64,000 nt of DNA from Oligoflexia bacterium (lineage in GTDB: Bacteria; Bdellovibrionota; Bacteriovoracia; Bacteriovoracales; Bacteriovoracaceae): the NCBI GenBank assembly GCA_024229115.1, contig JAAEST010000020.1, positions 1-64,000 of the forward strand, written 5' to 3'. This document shows, piece after piece, positions 1 through 8,065 of the stretch (position 1 is its first letter; the number at the start of each line of letters is the position of its first letter). The position numbers and the translations under genes were made by a program. A model generated the notes under the pieces. The model did no database searches. It had not been told where the DNA came from and saw only the letters and a program-made list of their open reading frames with translations.

Positions 1-75
1 TTTGGCCAGATCAATAGCCGATTGTTTAAAGTCTTCTGGGTAATGTCTTTTTGTTCTTTTCTGTGTCTTTTTCAT
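1..75 (-). CDS. IS3-family transposase OrfA, N-terminal part
   Basis: The ATG is at 75 and the frame stays open through the left edge, giving 25 residues that begin MKKTQKRTKRHYPEDFKQSA. This is the start of the helix-turn-helix OrfA subunit of IS3-family transposases, in which a basic start leads into 'Y..(E/D)FK..A..L'. A good ribosome-binding site (AAGGAG) lies about 7 bases upstream. In the intact element OrfA binds the terminal repeats, and a frameshift normally fuses it to the DDE-domain OrfB. The rest lies outside the window, so whether the copy is intact is unknown. Confidence 0.8.
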   Translation of the reverse strand, partial: MKKTQKRTKRHYPEDFKQSAIDLAK

Positions 76-139
76 AACGCACTCCTTATCACATAAGTCG
101 TGCTGTTAAAAGAGTGTCCGTTAAACTAAGGGAAGGTCA
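1..139 (-). mobile_element. End of an IS3-family insertion sequence
   Basis: On the minus strand an IS end can be read from position 139 leftwards. It begins TGACCTTCCC and continues to CGGACACT, the spacing and sequence style of IS3-family terminal inverted repeats (TGA..CT.CCC, then GGACAC). It is followed within 64 bases by the start of an OrfA-type transposase. The element continues beyond the left edge, so its other end, full length and target duplication cannot be seen. It lies inside the secreted-repeat gene at 121-2661, whose last codons are IS-encoded. The boundary at 139 is inferred from the family pattern. Confidence 0.75.
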
Positions 140-2661
140 CTCTTTGTCCCATACTCAGTTTCAACTACACTATATGAAAAACTTCCATTAGTTATCGAAA
201 CAGAAATACCATTAACTGTTAAAGAAGATAATTCTTCGCTAACACTACCATTAATTGTAAATTCAAGATTTTGAATTTCAGAATTACTTTCAGGAGACAA
301 TGCCGTGAGAATAGGAACTACAGTATCTTTTTTAACACTTATAGTTTGGCTATTTGACTTATTCTTTGCTTTGTCAATCGCAACAAAATAAATATTATTA
401 TCTCCCTCGTCTAAGCTAATTGAAACTTGGCTTTCATTAATTGCTGACTCATATACCTTATTACCATTATTGTATGCTTCGATTTTTTCAAAATTGGAAT
501 CAACAACATCTAAAGGAATAATTACAGAATTTTGATTTGTTATAGAATCAAAAACTGGCCCTGCAATAATGACAGGAGGAAGAGTATCAAGTGTAATATT
601 TTTTATAATTTGAGTTTGATTAGATGCTTTATCAACTACTTTTACAATAATCTGGTTATTTCCTTCACTAAGATCAAGGTTGTAAGAAGGAAGTTGCTCT
701 CCTAAATATTTCGAAATTGTGTTTTGGAATATTTGAATTGATTGGAAATTAGTCTCAGCAACATTCACATTAAAGTTTAAACTAGCTTCTTTAGTATATG
801 GGCCAAAATCAGATACTGCGATAACTGGTAATGTTGTATCTTTAATTATAGGGGTACTTTTAAACTGAGAGACATTACCTACCTCATCTATAGCATCAAT
901 CATTAATGTATTACTACCCTCAGAAAGAAAAACACTAAATGTTCCAGAACTATTTGTACCTTGAGTTACTAACTGATTATTATTATATAATTGAAAATTT
1001 TTAAAGTTCCTATCAGATATAGAAAATGAAATTTCAGCATTGTCGAAATTGACTTGTCCAGAAGGAATATTTGAAACAGTTATTGTGGGTTGAACAGTAT
1101 CTTTCTCAATCGATAGATTAATCTCATTAGATCTATTTCCGAAAATATCCTCAGCGTAAACAACAATATTATTTTCTTCTTCATTTAAAACTATGTTTGC
1201 ACCAAGTGCATTATCTCCTCTAAAAACTTCATTACCATTGTTAGAGAATATTAATTTATAATCTGAGTCTTCTTGAATAGAGAGATTAATATATTGACTA
1301 GATAATTTAGTTAAACTTGGGTAACTCCCAATTAACGCGATTACAGGAGGAAGAGTATCTGTTATTAACTCAACTTCTTTGTTTGAAATATTACCAGAAA
1401 AGTCTGTAGCAGATAAGATTATTTTAGAGACAGAAAGGTTTTCTTCTTTGATCTTTATCTCAAACTTACTGAGAGAAATTTTATCAAGTTCGAAGGGAAC
1501 TTCATTTTGAGTTTCAGCGTCTTTTACATTAACTTCTTTTAGATAACCTATACTGTCATTTGCTTCTGCTATAAAATAACCATCTTTGATTTCGAAATTA
1601 TTGATACTACTCCAAACAGGAGAAACGTTATCTTTTGCAACATCAATTAAAACATTATGCTCATAGATCGTCTTTAAAGTTGGCGACTTTTTCCATTTTG
1701 AATATTTTTCTTCTATTAACGTAATTTTAGCTAGATTTGTCTTCTCTACATCAATACCATCTATATTAAATGAAAAGTCTAAAGCATCACTATAATCTAA
1801 TTTAAAATCATTAACACGATTAACTTCTTCACCATTAAAACTAAATAATAGATTATATTGAGATTTGATTCCGAAAAGTTTCTTGAAGAAGCTTTTATGT
1901 TTATAACCTCTTTCGACTGGAAATATAAAGCCCTTATTAGCAATGTTAACAACTCTATATTCTAGATTATTACTAGTATTTTCAAATGAAGTTGAACTTT
2001 CCGCCTTTATTGAAAATTTCATTCCTCCATAATTACTTGAGTAAAACTTCTTATCTGACTTTCTATTATCAATTAAGATAGACTCAGTATATCTTGCTAA
2101 GATAGAAGGATCTTCTTCTATAACTTTTGTAATTTTGTCATTTGTTTTAACTAATAAAGCTAAGTATTTTTCAAAAAATTTCTTAATTCTATTGTTTCTT
2201 ATCTTCTCTAATCTTCTTGTTATATAACTTATTCTTCTTTCTAATTTAGCTTTTGTTCTAATCAATTTTTCATTTTCAGATTTTTTAGAAGTTACAAATA
2301 ACTCAAATTGATTATTTCTCGAACCATCCAATACTGGTGTTTCATATCTGTATTTCCACAGATTACCTTGTTTAATTAACTCAAGATCATTTGTTACATC
2401 CATCGTCGTATCTGGAAAATATGATTTTACTTTTACTTGCGAAAGGTCAAAATCAAAACATGTATTGCTATTATCTTTATTCTTGATAGCACATAGAGTC
2501 CCTTCAAAAACTTGTTTGTCACCACTATTCTTAATTAGTTGGTCTTCAGTTTTTATAGAAGGATTTATAACAATTGCTTTTCTATTCTTTTCACTAAAGC
2601 TAGAAGCGAATGTACTTTGAAATAGAAATACACTTAAAAGTAGGAATTTAATTATTTTCAT
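121..2661 (-). CDS. Secreted tandem Ig-like-repeat protein, 3' end truncated by IS
   Basis: The 846-residue product starts with a Sec signal peptide (residues 1-19, cleavage after TFA). An N-terminal region of about 400 residues follows, then tandem Ig-like repeats of 84-87 residues. Each repeat opens with a D-T-x-x-P-x-I motif, near residues 435, 521, 608, 692 and 779. Each ends in a 'N.I.(V/A).D..GN.S' strand typical of bacterial Ig-like adhesin or surface domains. The fifth repeat stops after about 63 residues, and the last five codons (DLPLV) lie in the IS3-family end, so the native protein was longer. The gene follows the lipoprotein gene at 2684 by 22 bases, probably in one transcript. 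Function is unknown; a cell-surface or periplasmic structural role is inferred from the repeats. Confidence 0.8.
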   Translation of the reverse strand: MKIIKFLLLSVFLFQSTFASSFSEKNRKAIVINPSIKTEDQLIKNSGDKQVFEGTLCAIKNKDNSNTCFDFDLSQVKVKSYFPDTTMDVTNDLELIKQGNLWKYRYETPVLDGSRNNQFELFVTSKKSENEKLIRTKAKLERRISYITRRLEKIRNNRIKKFFEKYLALLVKTNDKITKVIEEDPSILARYTESILIDNRKSDKKFYSSNYGGMKFSIKAESSTSFENTSNNLEYRVVNIANKGFIFPVERGYKHKSFFKKLFGIKSQYNLLFSFNGEEVNRVNDFKLDYSDALDFSFNIDGIDVEKTNLAKITLIEEKYSKWKKSPTLKTIYEHNVLIDVAKDNVSPVWSSINNFEIKDGYFIAEANDSIGYLKEVNVKDAETQNEVPFELDKISLSKFEIKIKEENLSVSKIILSATDFSGNISNKEVELITDTLPPVIALIGSYPSLTKLSSQYINLSIQEDSDYKLIFSNNGNEVFRGDNALGANIVLNEEENNIVVYAEDIFGNRSNEINLSIEKDTVQPTITVSNIPSGQVNFDNAEISFSISDRNFKNFQLYNNNQLVTQGTNSSGTFSVFLSEGSNTLMIDAIDEVGNVSQFKSTPIIKDTTLPVIAVSDFGPYTKEASLNFNVNVAETNFQSIQIFQNTISKYLGEQLPSYNLDLSEGNNQIIVKVVDKASNQTQIIKNITLDTLPPVIIAGPVFDSITNQNSVIIPLDVVDSNFEKIEAYNNGNKVYESAINESQVSISLDEGDNNIYFVAIDKAKNKSNSQTISVKKDTVVPILTALSPESNSEIQNLEFTINGSVSEELSSLTVNGISVSITNGSFSYSVVETEYGTKSDLPLV

Positions 2662-2683
2662 ATATCACCAAATGAATTGTTTT

Positions 2684-2956
2684 CTATTGATTTACTAAAG
2701 TTAAAAGCTGAGCGTACTCTTTATCAGTAATTAAACCTTTGCTTTTTAACTCATCAATTTCAGAAAGCTTAAGTTCATAACCTTCACTACTATTTAAGGC
2801 TTCGTTCATTGTTTCCAACTCAACTGCCTCATTAGTAGTAATTGAACCCTTCACAATTGGTGTGTCTGAATTAGCTCCTTTCTCAGAATTACCTCCAGAG
2901 CAAGAAACTAAAGATATTGTTAAAATTAATAACAGCAAACGTTCTACATTCTTCAT
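2684..2956 (-). CDS. Small lipoprotein with SHOCT-like C-terminus
   Basis: A 90-residue lipoprotein. Its hydrophobic signal ends in the lipobox LVSC, with the lipidated Cys at residue 19, followed by a Ser/Gly/Asn-rich tether. The C-terminal 30 residues (ELKSKGLITDKEYAQLL) match the 'L..L...G.IT..E(F/Y)...' pattern of short SHOCT-type helical domains. The ribosome-binding site GGAGAA lies just upstream of the ATG. It is the first gene of a probable two-gene operon with the Ig-like-repeat protein. It may anchor or assist that secreted protein, but nothing in the sequence proves it. Confidence 0.7.
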   Translation of the reverse strand: MKNVERLLLLILTISLVSCSGGNSEKGANSDTPIVKGSITTNEAVELETMNEALNSSEGYELKLSEIDELKSKGLITDKEYAQLLTLVNQ

Positions 2957-3165
2957 GTATTCTCCAAATATTTTTTGAGTTATTGATTATGCACCTAAAT
3001 CGGTCAGCTATTTGGAATTCTTAACAGCTTACAGATATTCAATTTTGAAAATATTCAATTATCAACTCATATCAATGACTTATATTGAGAAAAGATTTTC
3101 AAGCTCTTGAGATATTAATTTTATTTAGACAAAGAATAGTTGGCGTTAGGAATATCCGCAGTTTA

Positions 3166-4563
3166 TCAGAGGAGAAAGTCAAAAAGCCTTGATAGAGGAA
3201 GTGATAGAAAGAATTTAAACTGGTCCGCCCTAGAGGCCCCCCTAATCAATGAGAGAAATGGTGACTTGTCCTTAAAAGGCTCAATTGCATATTTTTTACG
3301 AAGTTCAATATCTTCTATGATTGCTTTCGCGAGTTCTTCATTATTACGACAAATAACAAGAACCTCAGAATTAAAATTGGCACTTCGTGGGTCTATATTA
3401 TAGGTTCCGATTATAGAATGTTTAGAATCAACAACAGCTCTTTTGGCATGAAGACCATATCTTGTATTTTTACTAAATGAATAAGGAGACTTTGACTCGT
3501 TAAAAACAAATAATCGAGCTTTCGTTTCTTTGATATCAGATAAACTTAAAGAGAGAGCACTCACTGTATAGTATGCGTCAGTCGACTTTAAAGAATTCGT
3601 GAGAATACTAAGATCTGCACCATTGTTTGTTAATTTCTTCATTAAGTTTAAACCATCCTTTCTCAGAACAAGATAAGGACTTTCTGCAACAATAGACTTT
3701 TTAGCTTTTGAGAGAATAAGCTCTAATCTCTTATAAACCTGACGATTCGAAGTAAAGACACCAGGGTTATCAGTTATATAAGAAATATCATCACAGGTAG
3801 TTTGAAAGTTTAATAACTCTATCTCTTTAGAGTTTTTCTCAATCTGACTTAAAATTTCACTTGTTTTCGGTGTTAATTTAAAGAAATCTTCTCTGCTAAC
3901 TTCATCAGTAACAGGAGCACTAGAATAGTCAGAACTCCAATAGGAGTAGAAGCTTTTTCTAATATCATTAACAATCTCACCTTCAATCAAAACATCACTA
4001 TCAAGAAAATTATAATGATCTGATAAATCAAAATAGTCATCAGCAATATTTCGTCCTCCGATGAAAACATATTTTGAATCGACAACCAATAGCTTTCGAT
4101 GATTACGATGTTGAATAGTAATTATTCGAGAGTTTGAAGCAGTATTGTAATATTTGACCTCTACTCCCTCATCAATTAATTTCTTGGCATAGACTGGAGC
4201 AAGTTTAAAGACAGTAACAGAGAAATCGACAAGTACTTTTACTTTTACTCCTCTCCTAGCCGCTTTAACAATTTTTGATGTTAGCAACTTACTAGCAGAG
4301 TCTAATTCATAAATGAAGAACTCAAGTTCAATTGATTCTTTAGCTTGATCTATTAAGTCCAATCTCTTTTTAAAACTTGAAATACCACTGTTTAACAAAG
4401 TTAATTTGTGAGGTGTTTGTTTTCTTGAATAAATTGATTTTACTTCTGAGAGGATCTGACGATCTTTATATTCACTAAACCATAGAAAGAAAGCAAAGAG
4501 CAGATATATAAGAAAAATGAAGGCAGTAATGACAAGAATGATCTTTTTAGCAACTGCCTTCAT
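3166..4563 (-). CDS. Phospholipase D / cardiolipin synthase-like membrane protein
   Basis: A 465-residue protein with one N-terminal transmembrane segment (residues 7-30) and two HKD catalytic motifs. The first has H155, K157 and D162 (HRKLLVVD); the second has H372, K374 and D379 (HAKRAVVD). Each is followed by the usual Gly and Asn residues. Two HKD motifs behind a membrane anchor are typical of cardiolipin synthases and related phosphatidyltransferases, which join or cut phosphodiester bonds in phospholipids. It is the last gene of an operon with a membrane protein and a PspA-like protein, 20 bases after its neighbour, which supports a role in inner-membrane lipid repair. The exact substrate cannot be told. 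Confidence 0.8.
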   Translation of the reverse strand: MKAVAKKIILVITAFIFLIYLLFAFFLWFSEYKDRQILSEVKSIYSRKQTPHKLTLLNSGISSFKKRLDLIDQAKESIELEFFIYELDSASKLLTSKIVKAARRGVKVKVLVDFSVTVFKLAPVYAKKLIDEGVEVKYYNTASNSRIITIQHRNHRKLLVVDSKYVFIGGRNIADDYFDLSDHYNFLDSDVLIEGEIVNDIRKSFYSYWSSDYSSAPVTDEVSREDFFKLTPKTSEILSQIEKNSKEIELLNFQTTCDDISYITDNPGVFTSNRQVYKRLELILSKAKKSIVAESPYLVLRKDGLNLMKKLTNNGADLSILTNSLKSTDAYYTVSALSLSLSDIKETKARLFVFNESKSPYSFSKNTRYGLHAKRAVVDSKHSIIGTYNIDPRSANFNSEVLVICRNNEELAKAIIEDIELRKKYAIEPFKDKSPFLSLIRGASRADQFKFFLSLPLSRLFDFLL

Positions 4564-4583
4564 TATTTCCTCATATTGTTATA

Positions 4584-5801
4584 CTACTTAAGTTCTTTTA
4601 GAAATATCATAACTCTTTCTTTGATTTTTCCCAAATTCTTTTCAAGAAAACCTGCTAAGAAAATTAGCACTAGTCCAATTATAGAAAGGGCCAACCAATT
4701 ATCTAAATTAGGTAATCTAAATGAACCGGCAAGAATATAACCGCCAAATACAAGAGTACTACAGAAGCTTATCTGAAGAGATTGTTTTTCTTTTAACTGA
4801 AACGCTTTCACTGTCATAAAAATAGGAATGATTAAAGCAAATAATTCAAAAACTAAACTACACTCAGCAATTATAGTAATCATCATTATGACTGTAGAAA
4901 AACTACTTAATATTCTCTGGCTTCTTCCTGATGTATGTAAACTATAGCTAAGAACATATTGAATCAATGTGAATACTATAAAAATAGAATATACAGGAAC
5001 TTTGAATATATCTTTAGCAAAGATTGCTCCCATAAAAAGTGGAAATACATAGAGACCTTGAACTAAAGAAGATGTTTCAACTTTTTCGAACATATCCTTT
5101 GGAGTGAAGTAAAGAGCCAATGTAAGCACAAAGCATAGAATCATATAAAAAGATGCTTCTAGTGGATATAAGAACGTTCTTCCTAATAAAATTAGTCCTG
5201 GTAAAAAGATCATCGTTTTTGCGAGATTATTTTCAAAAGTTCTATGTCCATTTAGTTTCTTTGCTAAGTACAAAGCTCCAGTTAATAATCCACTGAAAAC
5301 AACTGTACTTACATATACATTTCTTGATGGAATCAAAAATGTAAGTGCAGAGAACAAGAAAAAGCAACTCAGAGTCTTCGCCCTCTCTCTGAATAAAACC
5401 TTAAATCCAGTCACAACTGTTGGAATAGTTATCAACATTGAGAGAAAGGTAATGAAATAAAGGTTTGTGCCTTCAGGTAAAGCTAAGTTAAAAACTTCCA
5501 TTACCGTATCTAAAGGCTTATTAAAGCGATTTAAAACAAAAGCTCCTAACTGGGCCATATGAACTGGTACCATTGCAAGAGAAAGACTCAGAAATGTTCT
5601 TGTTGTCTTATACTCTTTCCAATATTTATAACAAAATAATCCAAGAAGGTTCATCACTAAACTAATTCCTAGAAATAGTAGATAAGTTGTCAGTGAGTTT
5701 AGGTCATACTTTCCAGAGATTAAAAATTGAATCGCTGATATAATTATTGCTACAGCACCTGTTAATCTAATTTTCTTTGCTATATTTGAATGAGTTTCCA
5801 T
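4584..5801 (-). CDS. Polytopic membrane protein of unknown function
   Basis: A 405-residue protein made almost entirely of hydrophobic helices, about 11 or 12 membrane spans, with short charged loops and a basic C-terminal tail. I do not recognise a transporter signature. A very good ribosome-binding site (AAGGAGG) precedes the ATG. It lies between the PspA-like gene (27 bases upstream) and the PLD-like gene (20 bases downstream), so the three are probably co-transcribed. A plausible role is the membrane partner of the PspA-like protein or a lipid-handling protein. That is inferred only from position. Confidence 0.65.
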   Translation of the reverse strand: METHSNIAKKIRLTGAVAIIISAIQFLISGKYDLNSLTTYLLFLGISLVMNLLGLFCYKYWKEYKTTRTFLSLSLAMVPVHMAQLGAFVLNRFNKPLDTVMEVFNLALPEGTNLYFITFLSMLITIPTVVTGFKVLFRERAKTLSCFFLFSALTFLIPSRNVYVSTVVFSGLLTGALYLAKKLNGHRTFENNLAKTMIFLPGLILLGRTFLYPLEASFYMILCFVLTLALYFTPKDMFEKVETSSLVQGLYVFPLFMGAIFAKDIFKVPVYSIFIVFTLIQYVLSYSLHTSGRSQRILSSFSTVIMMITIIAECSLVFELFALIIPIFMTVKAFQLKEKQSLQISFCSTLVFGGYILAGSFRLPNLDNWLALSIIGLVLIFLAGFLEKNLGKIKERVMIFLKELK

Positions 5802-5828
5802 GATAAACCTCCTTCTTCAATGTTAAAT

Positions 5829-6398
5829 TTAAGATAGTTTCTCAAATAGATTGTTAACTCTATTTTCAAGCTCTCTCGATTCAAACTTATCATTTAAAGT
5901 CGGAGCTTCATTGAAAACAAGTTTGTCTTCCCAACGATTGAATACATCTTCAATATTTGCCTTAATATTAGATTCTTTTGCAATAAACTTAGATTTCTTA
6001 AGCTTTATTTCACTCAGTTTACTTTCAACTTGAATCTTTTCTTTATTAAGAAGACTTAAACATTCTTTTGAATACTTTATAGTTTCTTGATTCTGTACAA
6101 GCTCATCTTCCAAAGTGATCACTTTTCTTAGACAATCTTTTGCTAGCTCTTCATCTTCTTTTTTAAGATCTAAGGCCCTTCCCCTCCAAAGCTCTATCTC
6201 ATTGACGATAAGCTTTTCATTATTTCTGGCTCTATTTAATCCTCTCTCAACGTCATTAACTTGAACTCTAATATTTGAAAGAGCCTCCTTCACTTCATCA
6301 ATGATAGAGTTAATAATAGCTTCTTGATTCTCCACCTCGTTTACGAAGTTATCAAAGCTGGCCATTAGGGATACTTTTAATTTCTTTAGTGATTTCAT
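5829..6398 (-). CDS. PspA/IM30-like coiled-coil protein
   Basis: A 189-residue, almost wholly alpha-helical, charged protein with no signal peptide. It has the PspA/IM30 layout: a short amphipathic N-terminus, a long coiled coil, and the W..RA..L...DEELA..CLRK stretch near residues 70-92 that resembles the PspA core. It is shorter than typical PspA (about 220 residues). PspA-family proteins bind stressed inner membranes and limit proton leakage. The gene opens an operon with a membrane protein and a PLD enzyme, and two palindromic operator-like sites lie in its leader at 6465 and 6528. The family call rests on pattern only; divergent members are easily confused with other coiled coils. Confidence 0.6.
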   Translation of the reverse strand: MKSLKKLKVSLMASFDNFVNEVENQEAIINSIIDEVKEALSNIRVQVNDVERGLNRARNNEKLIVNEIELWRGRALDLKKEDEELAKDCLRKVITLEDELVQNQETIKYSKECLSLLNKEKIQVESKLSEIKLKKSKFIAKESNIKANIEDVFNRWEDKLVFNEAPTLNDKFESRELENRVNNLFEKLS

Positions 6399-6464
6399 TT
6401 TTCCTTCCTTTTTAAGTGGTAGAAAAATGATATCCCCATTCTCTAGCGATTTAGTTAGTTAATA

Positions 6465-6540
6465 GTTACAATGTAACCAACTGAATAGATTACGCATATT
6501 TTCAAGTATTTAAAACTCTACTACAATGTTACAATGTAAT
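6465..6540 (-). promoter_or_regulatory. Two copies of a palindromic operator, GTTACAATGTAAC
   Basis: GTTACAATGTAAC (6465-6477) is a perfect 13-base palindrome with one central base. A second copy, GTTACAATGTAAT (6528-6540), differs only in its last base. The copies are 63 bases apart, close to six helical turns, and lie between the winged-helix gene and the PspA-like gene. They are likely operators for a dimeric regulator of the PspA-like operon. The regulator encoded next door at 6541 is the obvious candidate. Confidence 0.55.
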
Positions 6541-7320
6541 TTACAACTGTTGAATATTTGAGAGATAACTTTGATAGTCCTTTAAAAGAGGCTCCCATAA
6601 AGTTTTTGCTCTAAGCTTTGGAGCTTCTGTAATCTCTAAATATTGGACGTCAGAAGAGAGAGTATTGAATAACTCACTCATTTTTTTTTGATTATTCAAT
6701 TGATAAGGATAGAGTGATTCAATCTTTAGAACTATTTCAGAAAGAGGCTTTTCTTTTTTAATCATTCCTTCTGCAATCTCACTCATTTTATAAGCATCTT
6801 TAATACGAGACTCCAACTTATCAATCTCTTTATTTACTCTTTGTATCTGTCTATCAATGAGATTTGCTGGATTGAGAAGATGTTTAATTTCAATTTTATA
6901 ACTCTTAGGCAAGCTGTCTCTCTGGCGAACTAAAAGTTCCTCCATTTTTCCTGAATATAGAGAAACGACATGATAAAGAAAATAGAAGTTATGAAGGTCC
7001 ATTAGAGAATCATCACTAACGAGTCTAGTCGTAATTTCAAGAAGTCCAACGGAAGTAAAATGATAGCGAGGCCTTTTGTTTACTAACTCTTCTTTTAATA
7101 TCCCCTCTGCCGATAAGTCTTTGAGAATCCTTTGAACCTGAGTATTTTGAATATCAAGACCAAATCCTCGAAAGGATGTCTCCATCCAATTCGTTAACAA
7201 TTCTATATAGAACTTCACATCTTTCTGGCGAAAACCATCGCTACTATTAGCATGTGTTGCTAATAAAGCGGCATTAATAAAAAGTGCATTCTTATGATAG
7301 ACGGCATCCGTGCGACTCAA
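6541..7320 (-). CDS. Winged-helix transcriptional regulator with helical C-terminus
   Basis: A 259-residue protein. The first 100 residues read as a winged-helix DNA-binding domain: 'TQVQRILKDLSAEGILKE' looks like a recognition helix and 'RPRYHFTSVGLLEIT' like the wing. This is reminiscent of PadR-type regulators. The remaining 160 residues are helical, with a probable coiled coil around 155-185. The start is TTG at 7320, chosen because AGGAGA lies 6 bases upstream. It is followed by the PspA-like operon and its two palindromic sites, so it probably controls that operon. The effector is unknown. Confidence 0.6.
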   Translation of the reverse strand: MSRTDAVYHKNALFINAALLATHANSSDGFRQKDVKFYIELLTNWMETSFRGFGLDIQNTQVQRILKDLSAEGILKEELVNKRPRYHFTSVGLLEITTRLVSDDSLMDLHNFYFLYHVVSLYSGKMEELLVRQRDSLPKSYKIEIKHLLNPANLIDRQIQRVNKEIDKLESRIKDAYKMSEIAEGMIKKEKPLSEIVLKIESLYPYQLNNQKKMSELFNTLSSDVQYLEITEAPKLRAKTLWEPLLKDYQSYLSNIQQL

Positions 7321-7374
7321 GACTATCTCCTATTCTTACCTACTTATTATACTCTAAATTGCTAAATATATAAC

Positions 7375-7404
7375 TTGATTAAGTGTACACTTTAATGTAC
7401 ACTT
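7375..7404 (+). promoter_or_regulatory. Promoter/operator of the YefM-ParE-like locus
   Basis: A perfect inverted repeat, AAGTGTACA (7381-7389) and TGTACACTT (7396-7404), is separated by 6 bases. Each arm carries TGTACA, and the two hexamers are 12 bases apart (7384 and 7396). YefM antitoxins of E. coli bind paired TGTACA hexamers with this kind of spacing. A promoter overlaps it: TTGATT at 7375, a 17-base spacer, then TACACT at 7398. Binding there would block transcription of the downstream pair. Confidence 0.65.
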
Positions 7405-7419
7405 GTAATCGGAGATAAA

Positions 7420-7677
7420 ATGGCGGCAAAAAAACATAAGAGTATTACAGAATTGAGAAGTAGCCTATTTGAAACCTTCGATGAGGTTTGTAATGGGACA
7501 ACTCAGTTTATTACCCACAAGAATGGGAATGTTGTAGCAATGCTTTCATCTGAAGAGCTTGAAAGGCTCAAAAGTGAAATAGAGCTCCATAAGAACTTGG
7601 CTATTGGATACGCTCAAGCTTTAAGAGAGGAAGGAATATCCTCTAATGAATTAAAAAAGAAGTTTGAGAAAAAGTAA
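7420..7677 (+). CDS. Phd/YefM-family antitoxin
   Basis: An 85-residue protein with the N-terminal Phd/YefM DNA-binding fold: 'TELRSSLFETFDEVCNG' followed by 'FITHKNGNVVAMLSSEELERL', the characteristic pattern in this family. Its acidic and basic helical C-terminus is where such antitoxins cover the toxin. Its stop codon is directly followed by the GTG start of the toxin, which implies translational coupling. The paired TGTACA operator just upstream supports autoregulation. Confidence 0.85.
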   Translation: MAAKKHKSITELRSSLFETFDEVCNGTTQFITHKNGNVVAMLSSEELERLKSEIELHKNLAIGYAQALREEGISSNELKKKFEKK

Positions 7678-7980
7678 GTGAAAATAAAATGGACACCAAA
7701 GTCTGAAGAAGATCTTCAGGAAATATTCAATCACGTTGAGAAATCTTTCGATTCTAAAAAAGCAAAAGAAGTTATCATCAATTTGATAAATTTTACTGAA
7801 AGTACACTAAGATCTAACCCCCTAGCTGGAAGAATTTTAGAATCAAATCCAATGTTCTCATATTTAGTCTTCGAAGGAAATTTGATCTTCTATTGTGAAC
7901 ATCCAATCTCAAGAGATATCTATATCATCTATGTCCAACCAAGAAGAACTGAAATCAAAGATAAGCGCCTGAAATTCTGA
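7678..7980 (+). CDS. RelE/ParE-family toxin
   Basis: A 100-residue protein with the ParE/RelE layout: 'IKWTPKSEEDLQEIFNHV' at the N-terminus, a central helical pair, 'NPLAGRILE' in the middle, and a C-terminal 'IYIIYVQPRR' strand with basic residues. ParE members poison DNA gyrase and RelE members cut mRNA on the ribosome; which applies here cannot be settled by eye. The start is GTG, immediately after the antitoxin stop. Full length for the family. Confidence 0.8.
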   Translation: MKIKWTPKSEEDLQEIFNHVEKSFDSKKAKEVIINLINFTESTLRSNPLAGRILESNPMFSYLVFEGNLIFYCEHPISRDIYIIYVQPRRTEIKDKRLKF

Positions 7981-8065
7981 TCAGTAATTATTACAAACAT
8001 CGCCTATTTACACCCATTTTGTACTAAGATGCGACCAAATTTGAATGATGAAATTGGGAGTTATC

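Noticed and set aside
3140-3403. Plus-strand frame of 87 codons
   Set aside because: It lies opposite the PLD-type gene, whose HKD motifs prove the minus strand is coding; it has no ribosome-binding site.
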